NCBI GenBank assembly: GCA_903925005.1
Contig: CAIYDX010000227.1
Coordinates: forward strand, 1 to 41,690
Length of the DNA: 41,690 bases
Origin: an uncultured Geobacteraceae bacterium
Lineage (GTDB): Bacteria > Desulfobacterota > Desulfuromonadia > Geobacterales > Pseudopelobacteraceae
Reading direction: 5' to 3'
Shown here: piece after piece, positions 12,477-21,438 of the stretch
How the letters are laid out: each line of letters opens with the position of its first letter
How positions within the stretch are numbered: the first letter of the stretch is position 1
Position numbers and translations under genes: made by a program
The notes under the pieces: model-generated
Told to the model about the DNA's origin: nothing
Databases searched by the model: none
Seen by the model: only the letters and a program-made list of their open reading frames with translations

Positions 12477-12853
12477 TTATCGAGACGATTGCACTGGATT
12501 CAGATCTCAGCATCACTTTGCTTGATCAGACCCGGCACTATTTTGGCGGTTACTTTCATGTAAAAGTGCTTGCTTATTGCGATGTCCCGCTGGAGCGGAG
12601 CTACTTCGACAGTGATGCCGAGTTCAGCGATGCGGCGGCTAAAATCGGCACGTCGGTCAGATTCGAACGGGTTCTTGAAAAAATGGCGGTTCCCGAATCT
12701 GAAATTGAAGCGGTTCGCAGCCAGTTGACCCAGGCTTTTCATGACACGACCAAAGCCTATCTGTCGGTCCCTGATTTTGCTCCCCGCTTCGTTCGGAGCG
12801 AATACCGGAAACGCTTGAAAAAATCCGCGCAATCAAGAAATTTAAGAGCGTGA
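12473..12853 (+). CDS. Conserved-looking hypothetical protein in queuosine/rlmD operon
   Basis: A 126-residue cytoplasmic protein from a GTG start that overlaps the queE stop by 4 bp; its own stop overlaps rlmD by 4 bp. There is no signal peptide or membrane segment. The N-terminal half is predicted beta-rich (SITLLDQTRHYFGGYFHVKV), the middle is acidic and helical (residues about 45-95) and the C terminus is basic (RSEYRKRLKKSAQSR), which could contact nucleic acid. I do not recognise the family. The tight coupling on both sides to RNA-modification genes suggests a housekeeping role linked to RNA or folate/pterin chemistry, but that is guilt by association only. Confidence 0.8.
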   Translation: MIIETIALDSDLSITLLDQTRHYFGGYFHVKVLAYCDVPLERSYFDSDAEFSDAAAKIGTSVRFERVLEKMAVPESEIEAVRSQLTQAFHDTTKAYLSVPDFAPRFVRSEYRKRLKKSAQSRNLRA

Positions 12854-14175
12854 GCGTGTCATTACCCGTTGCGACTATCGATAAACTTGCCTTTGGCGGC
12901 AATGGTGTCTGCCGGATTGACGGCAAAGTCTGTTTTGTCCCTTTCAGTTGCCCGGGGGATGAACTGTCTCTCAAGATAACATCCCAGAAAAAATCTTACT
13001 GTACGGCATCAATATCCGAGATCATTTCCCCCTCAATTCTAAGAACCGTTCCGGAATGTGCAATCTTCGGCACATGCGGTGGGTGCAGCTGGCAACATGT
13101 CGGTTATCCTGCCCAGCTTGAGCAGAAACGGAACATACTGGCGGAAACCCTCTGGAGAGGGGCTCGCGTACCCGCAGACCGTATTGGCGAAGTTGTGGCT
13201 GCTCCGGTTCCGTATGGCTACCGGAATCGCCTTCAGTTCAAAGTTTTAGCTCAAAATGGCACACTCAGAATCGGTTTTTATCGACAGGGTTCGCATCAGG
13301 TAGAGGATGCTGCGGACGGCTGCCCGATAGCTTCGCCGGTGATCAATCAGATACTGAGCCGCTTCAGGGGCGTACTCCGGTCATATCCCGATGTCGGGTC
13401 TGTTTCTCAGCTAAGTATAGATGCCGGTGATAGCGGCGTGATTGTCATTATCCATCATAACGGAAAAGTCTCTGCAAAGGGCAGAGGCTATCTCATTGAT
13501 CAATCCAAGGATTTTTGGCCATGTACGGGACTTTTTCTTAAAGCGGATAATCGAACGGATTGTGAAAAATTGTGGGGCAGTTCTGAAATATCATATAGTA
13601 TGAACCAGGCTGATCCTGATCAAAAACCGGTGCTCCTTACCTACCCCCCTGGTGGATTTGCGCAGGTACACCAACTTCAAAATGTTGCCATGCTCTCTGT
13701 CATCAGGCGGCTTGGGTTTTTTACCCCTGCCGAGCAGCTTCTGGATCTCTATTGCGGCAACGGCAATTTTTCTCTTCCCCTGGCCGGCGAAGTTGCCTCG
13801 GTGACCGGAATCGAGGGGAGCGCCGCTTCGATTCGGGCTGCTGAATATAACAGGGATCTCAACAAGGTTGCAAACGCCAGTTTTTTTTGTGATGATGTCT
13901 CTTCCGGAGTGCGTGATCTAGTAGACCAGGGACAAACATTCGACACCGTCCTGCTTGATCCGCCTCGTGCCGGCGCCGGAAATGCCGTTTCGGGAATTGT
14001 GTCTCTGCGGCCGGATAAAATTATCTATGTTTCTTGTGATCCCAGTACCCTGGCTCGGGATTGCGGTATACTGGCCGAAAGTGGTTACAGCGTTGTTACG
14101 TCGGTTCCGGTAGACATGTTTCCCCAGACATTCCATATTGAAAGTGTTACGTTGCTCAGAAAGGTATTGCTGTGA
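12850..14175 (+). CDS. rlmD: 23S rRNA (uracil-5-)-methyltransferase RlmD/RumA-type
   Basis: SAM-dependent m5U methyltransferase of the RumA/TrmA family, 441 residues. The N-terminal TRAM-like domain (about 1-60) is followed by the iron-sulfur cysteines (C...CGGCSWQH at about 70-80) that mark RlmD-type enzymes. The Rossmann fold carries LLDLYCGNGNFSLPLA (SAM binding). The catalytic motifs DPPRAG and IYVSCDPSTLARD are intact, the latter with the nucleophilic cysteine. It starts at GTG overlapping the upstream stop (GTGA). The exact target uridine cannot be told from sequence: RlmD (U1939), RlmC and TrmA/TrmFO activities overlap within the family. Confidence 0.9.
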   Translation: MSVSLPVATIDKLAFGGNGVCRIDGKVCFVPFSCPGDELSLKITSQKKSYCTASISEIISPSILRTVPECAIFGTCGGCSWQHVGYPAQLEQKRNILAETLWRGARVPADRIGEVVAAPVPYGYRNRLQFKVLAQNGTLRIGFYRQGSHQVEDAADGCPIASPVINQILSRFRGVLRSYPDVGSVSQLSIDAGDSGVIVIIHHNGKVSAKGRGYLIDQSKDFWPCTGLFLKADNRTDCEKLWGSSEISYSMNQADPDQKPVLLTYPPGGFAQVHQLQNVAMLSVIRRLGFFTPAEQLLDLYCGNGNFSLPLAGEVASVTGIEGSAASIRAAEYNRDLNKVANASFFCDDVSSGVRDLVDQGQTFDTVLLDPPRAGAGNAVSGIVSLRPDKIIYVSCDPSTLARDCGILAESGYSVVTSVPVDMFPQTFHIESVTLLRKVLL

Positions 14176-15191
14176 ATTTTATTAGCCGGTGGTTTTCAAA
14201 GTCCCCGTCGGATTTGCTGACGAAGGGGGACAAGTACATGGAGTCGGACAGCTATTTTGATGCCAGAACCTGCTATGCGGATGGCTTAAAGCTCTGTTTC
14301 GGTGAAGATGGTGGCGTTCTGAAAGATGCTTTTTCGGAGCGAATCGATGCCGCCAATCGGAAACTTGCCGAACTCAATATTTATGAAGCCGAATGCGCAT
14401 ATTCACGTGGGGCTGTCGAAAAGGCAATTGATCATCTTGAACTCGTAAAAACACTGACATATGATACGGTCTTACGGGAAAAGGCGGAGAGTTTGCTTCA
14501 CCGTTTTGCGCAAACCGACAGCGATGATGATGAACAAATCGCCATTTCCTCATGTGCATCGTGTGCGGGTTCTTCTGCTGGGGGATGTACTGATAGCGCG
14601 CCTGCGGACGATTCCTTGCCGCATCTTGAATATTATGAGCTACTTATCCAACAATTACCGGAGGATCAGTATCACCGTTATGCGGAATTAGGAGAAGATT
14701 TTGCATATGCGTACATCGCGGCCAGCAGGGACGAACATCACGAAGCGTTAGCCGCTTTTGAAAAATGTAGCGATACTTTGCCGCAAGATATATATCAGTA
14801 CGAAAAGGGGAAGGTGCTGCACCGGCTTGGCGATGATAACGAGGCGGAACAGCATCTACGCAGAGCGGTTCAGCTGAATGGCTCCAACTCGCTTGCCTGG
14901 TTTACTTTGGCACATGTGCTGCGGGAGAATGATCGTTTTCAGGATGCTCTGGCTGCAGTCGAAACGATGATTGAAGAACAGATATTGCCTGAACAGGCGT
15001 TGCTGTTGCGTGCCGATATTTATGACGCGACCGGGAATCATGAAGGAGCCGTGAACCAGTATGTCGAGTTGTTGCAGACGCCGTATGCACGTGCCGCCGC
15101 CGAAAAATTATATGGAATTCTTCTGGAAATGGGTCGTCGGGACGATGCCGCAGTTATATTGAAAAAATACTTGAATAAATCCTGTCATTAG
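14172..15191 (+). CDS. TPR-repeat protein with a cysteine-rich segment
   Basis: A 339-residue cytoplasmic protein starting at GTG, overlapping the rlmD stop by 4 bp. The region from about residue 155 to the end contains several degenerate tetratricopeptide repeats (for example AFEKCSDTLPQDIYQYEKGK, then AEQHLRRAVQLNGSNSLAWF and AVNQYVELLQTPYARAAAEK). A short helical N-terminal region also looks TPR-like. Between them, near residues 123-142, lies a Ser/Gly/Cys stretch with CASC and a further GGC, which could bind a metal. No enzyme domain is seen. Likely a scaffold or interaction protein; its link to the upstream RNA-modification genes is only positional. Confidence 0.82.
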   Translation: MNFISRWFSKSPSDLLTKGDKYMESDSYFDARTCYADGLKLCFGEDGGVLKDAFSERIDAANRKLAELNIYEAECAYSRGAVEKAIDHLELVKTLTYDTVLREKAESLLHRFAQTDSDDDEQIAISSCASCAGSSAGGCTDSAPADDSLPHLEYYELLIQQLPEDQYHRYAELGEDFAYAYIAASRDEHHEALAAFEKCSDTLPQDIYQYEKGKVLHRLGDDNEAEQHLRRAVQLNGSNSLAWFTLAHVLRENDRFQDALAAVETMIEEQILPEQALLLRADIYDATGNHEGAVNQYVELLQTPYARAAAEKLYGILLEMGRRDDAAVILKKYLNKSCH

Positions 15192-15239
15192 TATGTAAGC
15201 TTTATTCTCAGCCGTTACGGCTACGATTATGGGGGGTCT

Positions 15240-15515
15240 ATGAATAAATCGGAACTTATTGAACAGCTAGCTGTGAAAAGGGATTTGCCGATCAAGCGAG
15301 CGGAAGAGCTTGTCAATCTGATTTTCTCTTCAATGGGCGAAGCCATGATACAAGGCGAACGCATTGAAATTCGCGGCCTGGGCAGCTTTGTTATCAAGGA
15401 GTATGGGACGTATACCGGGCGCAATCCCAAAACGGGTGAGCCGATCAAGGTAAGCCCCAAAAAACTGCCTTTTTTCAAGGTCGGTAAAGAGCTTAAAGAA
15501 ATGGTGCTTGGGTAA
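15240..15515 (+). CDS. HU/IHF family DNA-binding protein
   Basis: A 91-residue histone-like protein. The N-terminal helices (MNKSELIEQLA) and the DNA-bending arm are typical, with RGLGSFVIKEYGTYTGRNPKTGEPI carrying the GRNPKTGE signature. Shortness and the arm sequence suit either HU or an IHF beta-type subunit; I lean towards IHF-like because of the diverged N terminus. GGGGGG stands about 4 bases before the ATG, and a small AGCCG/CGGCT hairpin lies at 15210-15222. It appears to be a single gene followed by a long non-coding gap. Confidence 0.9.
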   Translation: MNKSELIEQLAVKRDLPIKRAEELVNLIFSSMGEAMIQGERIEIRGLGSFVIKEYGTYTGRNPKTGEPIKVSPKKLPFFKVGKELKEMVLG

Positions 15516-16031
15516 TCTATGCTGCTTCCGGAATCCTTCCGCTAGAGGGATTCCCGAGCAAAACAGCTATGTTGATGCATAAGATGATTCTCAAATTTAC
15601 TGTCCAACTGCGTAGAAGTGGCTGCCGGTTTGGTGCGTCATTATTTTGGGTGGATAGATAAATTGATTTAACCTAAAAACGGCAGTCCTTTACCGCAAAG
15701 GCGTAAAGAACGCAAAGAAATCAGAATCTTATGAAGATAGTGAGTCTAACCAAACAGGTGAAAGGTTTTTTGTAAGATAACCACCTGATTTTACTTCGTG
15801 TTCTTTGCGTCTTTGCGGTTCAAATGCTTTTCATAGGTTAAAAGTATGAATTAATCTGCTGCTTATCAACATGTTTTACCTGCTGATATTTCGTAGAGCG
15901 GGATGGATATCTTCTTTTCAATTTTCCTCTTCATGGCTGTAAAATAATCAAAAAATTACATGAATTGATGCATCTGCCTCTCTTGTAGCGGTTTGCTGAG
16001 GAGGTTGCGTTGCTGTAATAAGGACGTTACA
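15516..16031. other. Long non-coding gap with hairpin and palindromic repeat
   Basis: This 516-bp stretch has no credible gene. Just after the HU/IHF stop is an inverted repeat GGAATCC (15530-15536) / GGATTCC (15548-15554) without a T tract. The central part (15667-15842) is a nested palindromic repeat, listed separately. The remainder, 15843-16018, is AT-rich and probably carries the promoter of the following phosphatase gene, but I could not fix a -35/-10 pair. Confidence 0.7.
15667..15842. repeat. Nested palindromic element with CGCAAAG tandem units
   Basis: Outer arms TTTAACCTA (15667-15675) and TAGGTTAAA (15834-15842) match perfectly. Inside, three tandem units CGCAAAGG, CGTAAAGAA and CGCAAAGAA (15694-15719) face the inverted pair TTCTTTGCG, TCTTTGCG (15801-15817). 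At the centre CAGGTG (15755-15760) pairs with CACCTG (15782-15787). The whole 176 bp can fold as one long imperfect hairpin. Nothing suggests coding. Confidence 0.8.
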
Positions 16032-16952
16032 ATGAAACATTATTGCGCCGCTATTGATTTTGGGACAAACACCGCCCGTTTACTCATTGCCGCGCGTTCG
16101 TCTGCCGGAATAGTTCCGGTCCGTGTCGAGCGTGAGGTTGTGCGTCTTGGCGGTGGTTTTACCGACGAGTACGGATTGTCGGTTGAAGCCCGGCAGCGCG
16201 GATTGGTCTGTCTGCATAGATTCTCGGAAATTATATCAGGATATGATGTTAAACATGTTAGTGCTACTGCTACCAGTGCGGTGCGAGACGCCGCCAATGG
16301 GAGCGAGTTCGTTGATACTGTTTTTCAGGAAACCGGTATTAAGCTTGTCGTCATTGATGGCGACATGGAAGCGCGTTTGACACTGGACGGTGTTTTATCC
16401 GGGCTGGATTCGGAAAACGATTCGCTGGTGGTACTGGATGTTGGTGGGGGAAGTACAGAGTTTACAGTTTCGTCCCATGGATCTCCAATATTTATCAAAA
16501 GCATGCCGATCGGTGTCGTGCGACTTACGGAAGGTTTTCGTACGAGTTCAGACATGATTGAGCGGGTACGGTCCGTGATCGATCAGCTTGAAAATGATCT
16601 CTCCTTGGCCGGTATCGTTGTTTCAGGAGATTCCGAGCTGGTCGGGACAGCAGGGACCGCGACAACCCTTGCAGCGATCAAGTTGGAGATGGTTGATTAC
16701 GACTATCGCAAGGTTAATAATTACACCGTGAGCAGGGAAGATATAACCGAAATCTTTCAACGCCTTTCAATACTGAATCCCCAGGAGCGTTTGTCGATTA
16801 AAGGGCTTGAAAAAGGGCGCGAAGATTTGATAATTGCCGGTATGGCTATAATTATATCAGTTATGGACAGGTTCGGTTTTAAGCGGCTGAAGGTCAGTGA
16901 CTTCGGACTTCTGGAAGGACTTGCGCTTTCCGGCAGCAAAATGGTTGAGTAG
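16032..16952 (+). CDS. Ppx/GppA family exopolyphosphatase
   Basis: A 306-residue ASKHA-fold phosphatase that hydrolyses polyphosphate or pppGpp. Phosphate-binding loops are visible: AIDFGTNTARLLIA at the N terminus and VVLDVGGGSTEF near residue 136, plus GTAGTATTLAAI near 200. Only the N-terminal Ppx/GppA core is present; the C-terminal HD-like domain of the long E. coli proteins is absent, as in many short Ppx enzymes. The frame is open from a TTG at 15993, but the ATG at 16032 with AGGA 7 bases upstream is the better start. It precedes malQ by 32 bp; whether they are co-transcribed is unclear. Confidence 0.92.
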   Translation: MKHYCAAIDFGTNTARLLIAARSSAGIVPVRVEREVVRLGGGFTDEYGLSVEARQRGLVCLHRFSEIISGYDVKHVSATATSAVRDAANGSEFVDTVFQETGIKLVVIDGDMEARLTLDGVLSGLDSENDSLVVLDVGGGSTEFTVSSHGSPIFIKSMPIGVVRLTEGFRTSSDMIERVRSVIDQLENDLSLAGIVVSGDSELVGTAGTATTLAAIKLEMVDYDYRKVNNYTVSREDITEIFQRLSILNPQERLSIKGLEKGREDLIIAGMAIIISVMDRFGFKRLKVSDFGLLEGLALSGSKMVE

Positions 16953-16984
16953 TAGCTTGAAATATACGTATGTCGGGGGGCGAG

Positions 16985-18478
16985 ATGCTGGATAGGCGTG
17001 GTTGTGGAGTACTGTTGCATCCTACATCATTACCGGGGCCGGGAGGTATTGGTTCGCTGGGCAAGGATGCCCGGCGTTTTGTCGATCTGCTGGCGTCAAT
17101 GGGCATGTCGTATTGGCAGGTGCTGCCGCTCACTCCGCCGGCGTCCGGCAACTCTCCCTATTCTGCTTTTTCAGCTTTTGCGGGCAATCCGCTTCTGATC
17201 GATCTTGAGCAGATCACCGTCGATGGCGATCTGCCTGTCATCTGTTACGAAGAGAGTGCGAATGATACTTGTGTCGACTTTGATGCCGTTTCCGATGTGA
17301 AAATGAAGCTGCTGGATAAAGCCGGCAGCACTTTTCTAGCGGACGATACCGCGCCATGCAAACAGGAATTCTGGGACTTTTGCAACAGAACCCCCTGGCT
17401 TCATAACTACGCGCTGTTTATGGCTCTGAAACGTCGTTACAATGGGCACTCCTGGGAAAAATGGCCCGCCGACTTAGCTCTTTTGACATCGGAAACATAT
17501 GAAAAAGCTTCCGTTGAACTCGGCTCCGAGATAGGCGTCCAGAAATATATTCAGTGGCAGTTTTTCAGGCAGTGGCGGAAATTGCGAACATATGCGACCG
17601 ACAAAGGAATCGCGATTATCGGTGATATCCCTATCTTTGTCGGTTACGATTCCGCGGATGTCTGGAGCCATCGTGAACTGTTCCAGCTGAATTCAAAGGG
17701 CAAGTCAACCGTGGTAGCGGGGGTACCTCCCGACTACTTCAGCGCCACCGGGCAGCTATGGGGCAACCCTCTGTATGACTGGGAAGAGATGGAACGGCAG
17801 AAGTACGCGTGGTGGATTGAGCGCTTCAAGTCACTGTTTGAACTTTTCGACATCATCCGTGTCGATCACTTTCGTGGTTTTGAAGCTGCCTGGCAAGTGG
17901 CGGCAGATGAAAAAACAGCTATTAACGGCAGATGGGTCAAGGCTCCCGGAACTGCTCTGTTTGACACTATATATGCCGCTCTCGGAAAATTGCCGATTAT
18001 TGCCGAAGACCTGGGAATTATAACGCCGGAGGTCGAAGCTTTGCGTGATCGCTATGACTTTCCCGGAATGAAAATAGTGCAGTTCGCCTTTGATTCAGGA
18101 CCATCAAATTCATACCTGCCGCATAATCATCAAAAAAAATCCGTAGTATACACCGGAACCCATGATAACGACACCACCGTTGGCTGGTATCGTTCCCTTT
18201 CCGATGCTCAACGCAGCCTGGTTAGTCGTTATGTGGGGGGAAGAGGAGATGACACCGTCGTGTGTATTATGCGCACGGTGCTTATGTCTGTCGCAAACAC
18301 GGTAATACTTCCTCTTCAGGATTTGATCGGATCGGGTAGTGAGGCACGTATGAATGTTCCCGGAAACGCATTCGGCAATTGGGGGTGGCGATTTACCTGG
18401 GATATGATAGCGCATGATCTTGCCGGCCAAGTTCGTGAGCAAATCGAATGTTATGGCAGGTGTAATCCCAGGTGTTAG
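16985..18478 (+). CDS. malQ: 4-alpha-glucanotransferase (amylomaltase, GH77)
   Basis: Transfers alpha-1,4-glucan segments in glycogen or maltodextrin metabolism. GH77 landmarks are intact: GVLLHPTSLPGPGGIG at the N terminus, SYWQVLPLTPP, the nucleophile region IIRVDHFRGFEAAW, the acid/base IIAEDLGIITPEV and the third acidic residue in YTGTHDNDTTVGWY. At 497 residues from the ATG at 16985 it has normal length. An ATG at 16970 would add five residues but has no ribosome site, whereas GGGGGG precedes 16985. No glycogen genes are adjacent in the window. Confidence 0.93.
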   Translation: MLDRRGCGVLLHPTSLPGPGGIGSLGKDARRFVDLLASMGMSYWQVLPLTPPASGNSPYSAFSAFAGNPLLIDLEQITVDGDLPVICYEESANDTCVDFDAVSDVKMKLLDKAGSTFLADDTAPCKQEFWDFCNRTPWLHNYALFMALKRRYNGHSWEKWPADLALLTSETYEKASVELGSEIGVQKYIQWQFFRQWRKLRTYATDKGIAIIGDIPIFVGYDSADVWSHRELFQLNSKGKSTVVAGVPPDYFSATGQLWGNPLYDWEEMERQKYAWWIERFKSLFELFDIIRVDHFRGFEAAWQVAADEKTAINGRWVKAPGTALFDTIYAALGKLPIIAEDLGIITPEVEALRDRYDFPGMKIVQFAFDSGPSNSYLPHNHQKKSVVYTGTHDNDTTVGWYRSLSDAQRSLVSRYVGGRGDDTVVCIMRTVLMSVANTVILPLQDLIGSGSEARMNVPGNAFGNWGWRFTWDMIAHDLAGQVREQIECYGRCNPRC

Positions 18479-18486
18479 TAAATTTC

Positions 18487-18514
18487 TTGACAATTTATGC
18501 ATATTCTCTATACT
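18487..18514 (+). promoter_or_regulatory. Strong promoter of the yceD-rpmF-plsX-fab operon
   Basis: TTGACA (18487-18492) and TATACT (18509-18514), 16 bp apart, closely match the sigma-70 consensus. The site is about 37 bp before the first gene of the lipid operon and just after the malQ stop. Confidence 0.8.
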
Positions 18515-18550
18515 GAATTGCTTTAAATTGTAATCGCTCTGATCTGCCGG

Positions 18551-19105
18551 ATGGTGCATGTGAAACTTATTGTAGACCATATAAAAGATGCGCCCATTGC
18601 ACTCCATATTGACGAGCCTGTAGGGACGTTTCCCCTTCTCGAAGGCATGCAAAATGACAAGAGTTGTTGTATTTCCGGTAACATTCAGGGTGACATAACC
18701 GTCATTCGTGAATATGATAACATTCGAGTAACAGGAAGGGTAACTGCGCCGCTCTCCCTTTCATGCTCCCGTTGTCTCGCGGATTTCACCTCTTTTGTCG
18801 ACACCAGCTTTACCATCTTTTTCCGGAAAGAGAGCGCAATCGCACCTTCTGCCGAGGATGAAATCGAGCTTGGCGAAATGGATCTGCTTTCTTCTCCGTA
18901 TTTCGGCGACGAAATTGATTTAACACATGAGATTGAGGAGCAGGTTGCGATGGAGATTCCGTTAAAGCCTCTCTGTAGTGAAGAGTGTAAGGGGCTTTGC
19001 CATGTATGCGGTACAGATTTGAACAGTTCCGGCTGTTCATGCGGTACCGAGCCTGTAAGCCTCACATTCAGTGCGCTTAAGGATTTTAAAGTAACAAAAA
19101 AATAG
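18551..19105 (+). CDS. DUF177/YceD family protein
   Basis: A 184-residue YceD-like protein (DUF177), nearly always found just before rpmF. In other bacteria YceD is tied to ribosomal large-subunit/23S rRNA biogenesis. Seen: a beta-rich N terminus, then LSCSRCLADF with a CxxC near residue 75, and a cysteine-rich C terminus (C..ECKGLCHVCGTDLNSSGCSC) that probably binds zinc. The conserved IDLTHEIEEQVAMEIPLKPLC segment fits the family. It opens the operon behind the strong promoter and is followed after 45 bp by rpmF. Confidence 0.88.
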   Translation: MVHVKLIVDHIKDAPIALHIDEPVGTFPLLEGMQNDKSCCISGNIQGDITVIREYDNIRVTGRVTAPLSLSCSRCLADFTSFVDTSFTIFFRKESAIAPSAEDEIELGEMDLLSSPYFGDEIDLTHEIEEQVAMEIPLKPLCSEECKGLCHVCGTDLNSSGCSCGTEPVSLTFSALKDFKVTKK

Positions 19106-19150
19106 AGCGGTGGCACGAGAAAGTGTATCACCAGAAAAAGGAGAAACACC

Positions 19151-19339
19151 ATGGCTGTACCCAAGAAAAAAACATCCAAATCACGCAAGAATATGAGAAG
19201 GGCCCATGACTTTTTAACTACTCCGTCATTGTCCGTCTGCCCTCAATGCAAAGCTGCAAAACTGCCGCATCGTGCATGTCCTTCCTGTGGAACGTACAAG
19301 GGTAAAGAGGTTATCGACCTTTCCGCGGCTCAAGCCTAG
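19151..19339 (+). CDS. rpmF: 50S ribosomal protein L32
   Basis: A 62-residue ribosomal protein of the large subunit. [20 protein letters not shown] is diagnostic. It keeps the zinc-ribbon version with CPQC and CPSC, so it is the zinc-binding (C+) paralog type. AAAGGAG lies about 7 bases before the ATG. Position between yceD and plsX is the classical arrangement that couples ribosome and lipid synthesis genes. Confidence 0.98.
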   Translation: MAVPKKKTSKSRKNMRRAHDFLTTPSLSVCPQCKAAKLPHRACPSCGTYKGKEVIDLSAAQA

Positions 19340-19351
19340 AGAATCGACACT

Positions 19352-20407
19352 GTGTCACTTTCGAAACAGATGAGAGTTGCCGTTGATGCAATGGGCGGCG
19401 ACAATGCACCTGTTATTGAAGTTGAAGGTGCCGTTGCCGCCTGTCGTGAATTCGGGATGTCGGTGACGTTGGTCGGCGATCGTGCGCGTTTGGAAGCCGA
19501 ACTTGCCAAACATGCCGTCAGCGGACTTGATATCGATATATTTCACGCAAGTGAAGTGGTCGGCATGCATGATTCCGCTTCGGATGCGGTGCGGAAGAAG
19601 CGTGACTCTTCCGTACGTCAGGCATTTGAACTCGTCAAGGCCGGTAAAGCGTGCGCTGCCGTAAGTGCTGGGAACTCCGGCGCTACCATGGCGGCCGGAA
19701 TGTTTGTCCTTAAGCGGATTAACGGGATCGAACGCCCGGCGATTGCCCAGTTGTTTCCTACTCTGAAAGGGCAGACGCTGGTCCTTGATATTGGCGGCAA
19801 TGTAGATTGCAAACCGCTCCATCTTGTGCAGTTTGCAATCATGGGGGAGGTTTATGCCCGGTATGCGATGGGTGTGCCATCTCCGCGAGTCGGCCTGCTT
19901 TCGAATGGCGAAGAGGATTCAAAAGGGAACGAACAGACAAGGGAAGCTAACGCCATTCTGCGTAAGACTTCGCTTAATTACTGCGGGTATATCGAAGGTC
20001 GCGATATTTTTGCCGGCGTTGTTGACGTTGTCGTTTGTGATGGCTTTGTCGGAAATATTGTCCTGAAGCTTTCCGAGGGGTTGGCGGATGCCGCCGGCAA
20101 GATGCTGAAAAGGGAGATTGTTAAAAGTTGGATCTCCAAGATCGGCTATCTGTTCGTGGCCGGTGCCTTCGGCCGTTTCAAGAAGATTGTCGATTATGCG
20201 GAATATGGCGGCGCGCCGCTGCTGGGAATCAACGGTGTCGGCATGATCTGTCACGGCGGCTCCAACGTCAAAGCGATCAAAAACGCGATTCGATTCGCTC
20301 ACGAGTACGCTAAAAACGGCGTATCGGAGCATGTTGCCGAAAAATTATCAGAAAATCATTCAGTCTTGATTCGAAGAGACAGCTCACCTCCCACACCTGC
20401 AGAGTAA
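19352..20407 (+). CDS. plsX: Phosphate acyltransferase
   Basis: Converts acyl-ACP to acyl-phosphate, the first step of PlsX/PlsY phospholipid synthesis, at the inner face of the membrane. The N-terminal [12 protein letters not shown] and the internal [23 protein letters not shown] and CDGFVGNI motifs are all typical. A GTG at 19352 gives 351 residues; an in-frame ATG at 19370 ([10 protein letters not shown]) is an alternative that loses six residues. Neither has a strong ribosome site; translation may depend on rpmF. It is followed 13 bp later by fabH. Confidence 0.96.
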   Translation: MSLSKQMRVAVDAMGGDNAPVIEVEGAVAACREFGMSVTLVGDRARLEAELAKHAVSGLDIDIFHASEVVGMHDSASDAVRKKRDSSVRQAFELVKAGKACAAVSAGNSGATMAAGMFVLKRINGIERPAIAQLFPTLKGQTLVLDIGGNVDCKPLHLVQFAIMGEVYARYAMGVPSPRVGLLSNGEEDSKGNEQTREANAILRKTSLNYCGYIEGRDIFAGVVDVVVCDGFVGNIVLKLSEGLADAAGKMLKREIVKSWISKIGYLFVAGAFGRFKKIVDYAEYGGAPLLGINGVGMICHGGSNVKAIKNAIRFAHEYAKNGVSEHVAEKLSENHSVLIRRDSSPPTPAE

Positions 20408-20420
20408 TGGAGATTCAATC

Positions 20421-21401
20421 GTGAATGTCAGAATTGCCGGAACCGGCTCTGCTTTGCCCGGGAAAATTCTTACCAATGCCGAGCTTGAGAAGCTGGTCGA
20501 TACCAGTGATGAGTGGATTACGACGAGAACCGGCATTAAAGAACGGCGTATAGCGGCAGAAGGTGAATATACGTCAACATTTGCCGCCGAAGCCGGCCGC
20601 AAGGCTCTTGAAATGGCCGGGGTCAAGCCCGAAGAGATCGATTTCATCATCCTTAGCACAGTAACTCCCGATTTTCCGTTCCCTTCCACCGCCTGCATTG
20701 TTCAAGATATGCTGGGCGCCGTGAACGCAACCGCTTTCGACCTCTCAGCGGCCTGTTCCGGATTTATCTTCGGTTTGTCGGTCGCCGAAAAATATCTTCG
20801 TTCCGGCTCAGCGCAGAAAATTCTTGTGATCGGGTCTGAAACGCTGACGCGTATTGTGGACTGGAATGATCGTAATACCTGTGTTCTTTTTGGCGATGGT
20901 GCCGGTGCCGTGGTTCTCGAAGCGTCTGATGGCGATCATTCCCTGCTTTCAACCCATACATTCAGTAACGGATCGTACTGGAATCTTCTCTACCAACCGG
21001 GGAGCGGCAGCCGTAATCCCGCAACCAATAGCCGCACTATCGATGAAAAACTGCTCTATGTGACCATGGAAGGAAACGAAGTCTTCAAGCATGCTGTCCG
21101 TGCCATGGAAGAGGCTTCCGTTAAGGCACTGGAGTCGAATGGTCTCTTACCATCCGACATCGCCCTTTTGATACCACACCAGGCTAATCGTCGTATTATC
21201 GATGCAACGGCAAAACGGCTCGGAGTTGCTCCCGATCGTCTGTTCACCAATCTCCATTGTTATGGCAATACCTCCTCCGCATCGATTCCTATCGCACTTG
21301 ATGAAGCGAACCGCCAGGGAGTTATCAAGCCTGACAGTAAACTTTTACTGGTGGCTTTCGGGGGCGGTTTTGCTTACGGGTCGGCGCTTATCAACTGGTA
21401 A
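20421..21401 (+). CDS. fabH: Beta-ketoacyl-ACP synthase III
   Basis: Starts fatty-acid chains by condensing acetyl-CoA with malonyl-ACP. The catalytic triad is visible: Cys112 in DLSAACSGF, His in LLIPHQANRRI (about 253) and Asn in YGNTSSASIP (about 283). The N-terminal SDEWITTRTGIKERR motif is family-typical. GTG start; length 326 is normal. It lies in the plsX-fabH-fabD-fabG run, so elongation and phospholipid initiation are made together. Confidence 0.97.
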   Translation: MNVRIAGTGSALPGKILTNAELEKLVDTSDEWITTRTGIKERRIAAEGEYTSTFAAEAGRKALEMAGVKPEEIDFIILSTVTPDFPFPSTACIVQDMLGAVNATAFDLSAACSGFIFGLSVAEKYLRSGSAQKILVIGSETLTRIVDWNDRNTCVLFGDGAGAVVLEASDGDHSLLSTHTFSNGSYWNLLYQPGSGSRNPATNSRTIDEKLLYVTMEGNEVFKHAVRAMEEASVKALESNGLLPSDIALLIPHQANRRIIDATAKRLGVAPDRLFTNLHCYGNTSSASIPIALDEANRQGVIKPDSKLLLVAFGGGFAYGSALINW

Positions 21402-21438
21402 CCGAAGTTAAATTCCAACGTAAGGAAGGAAACTTATC

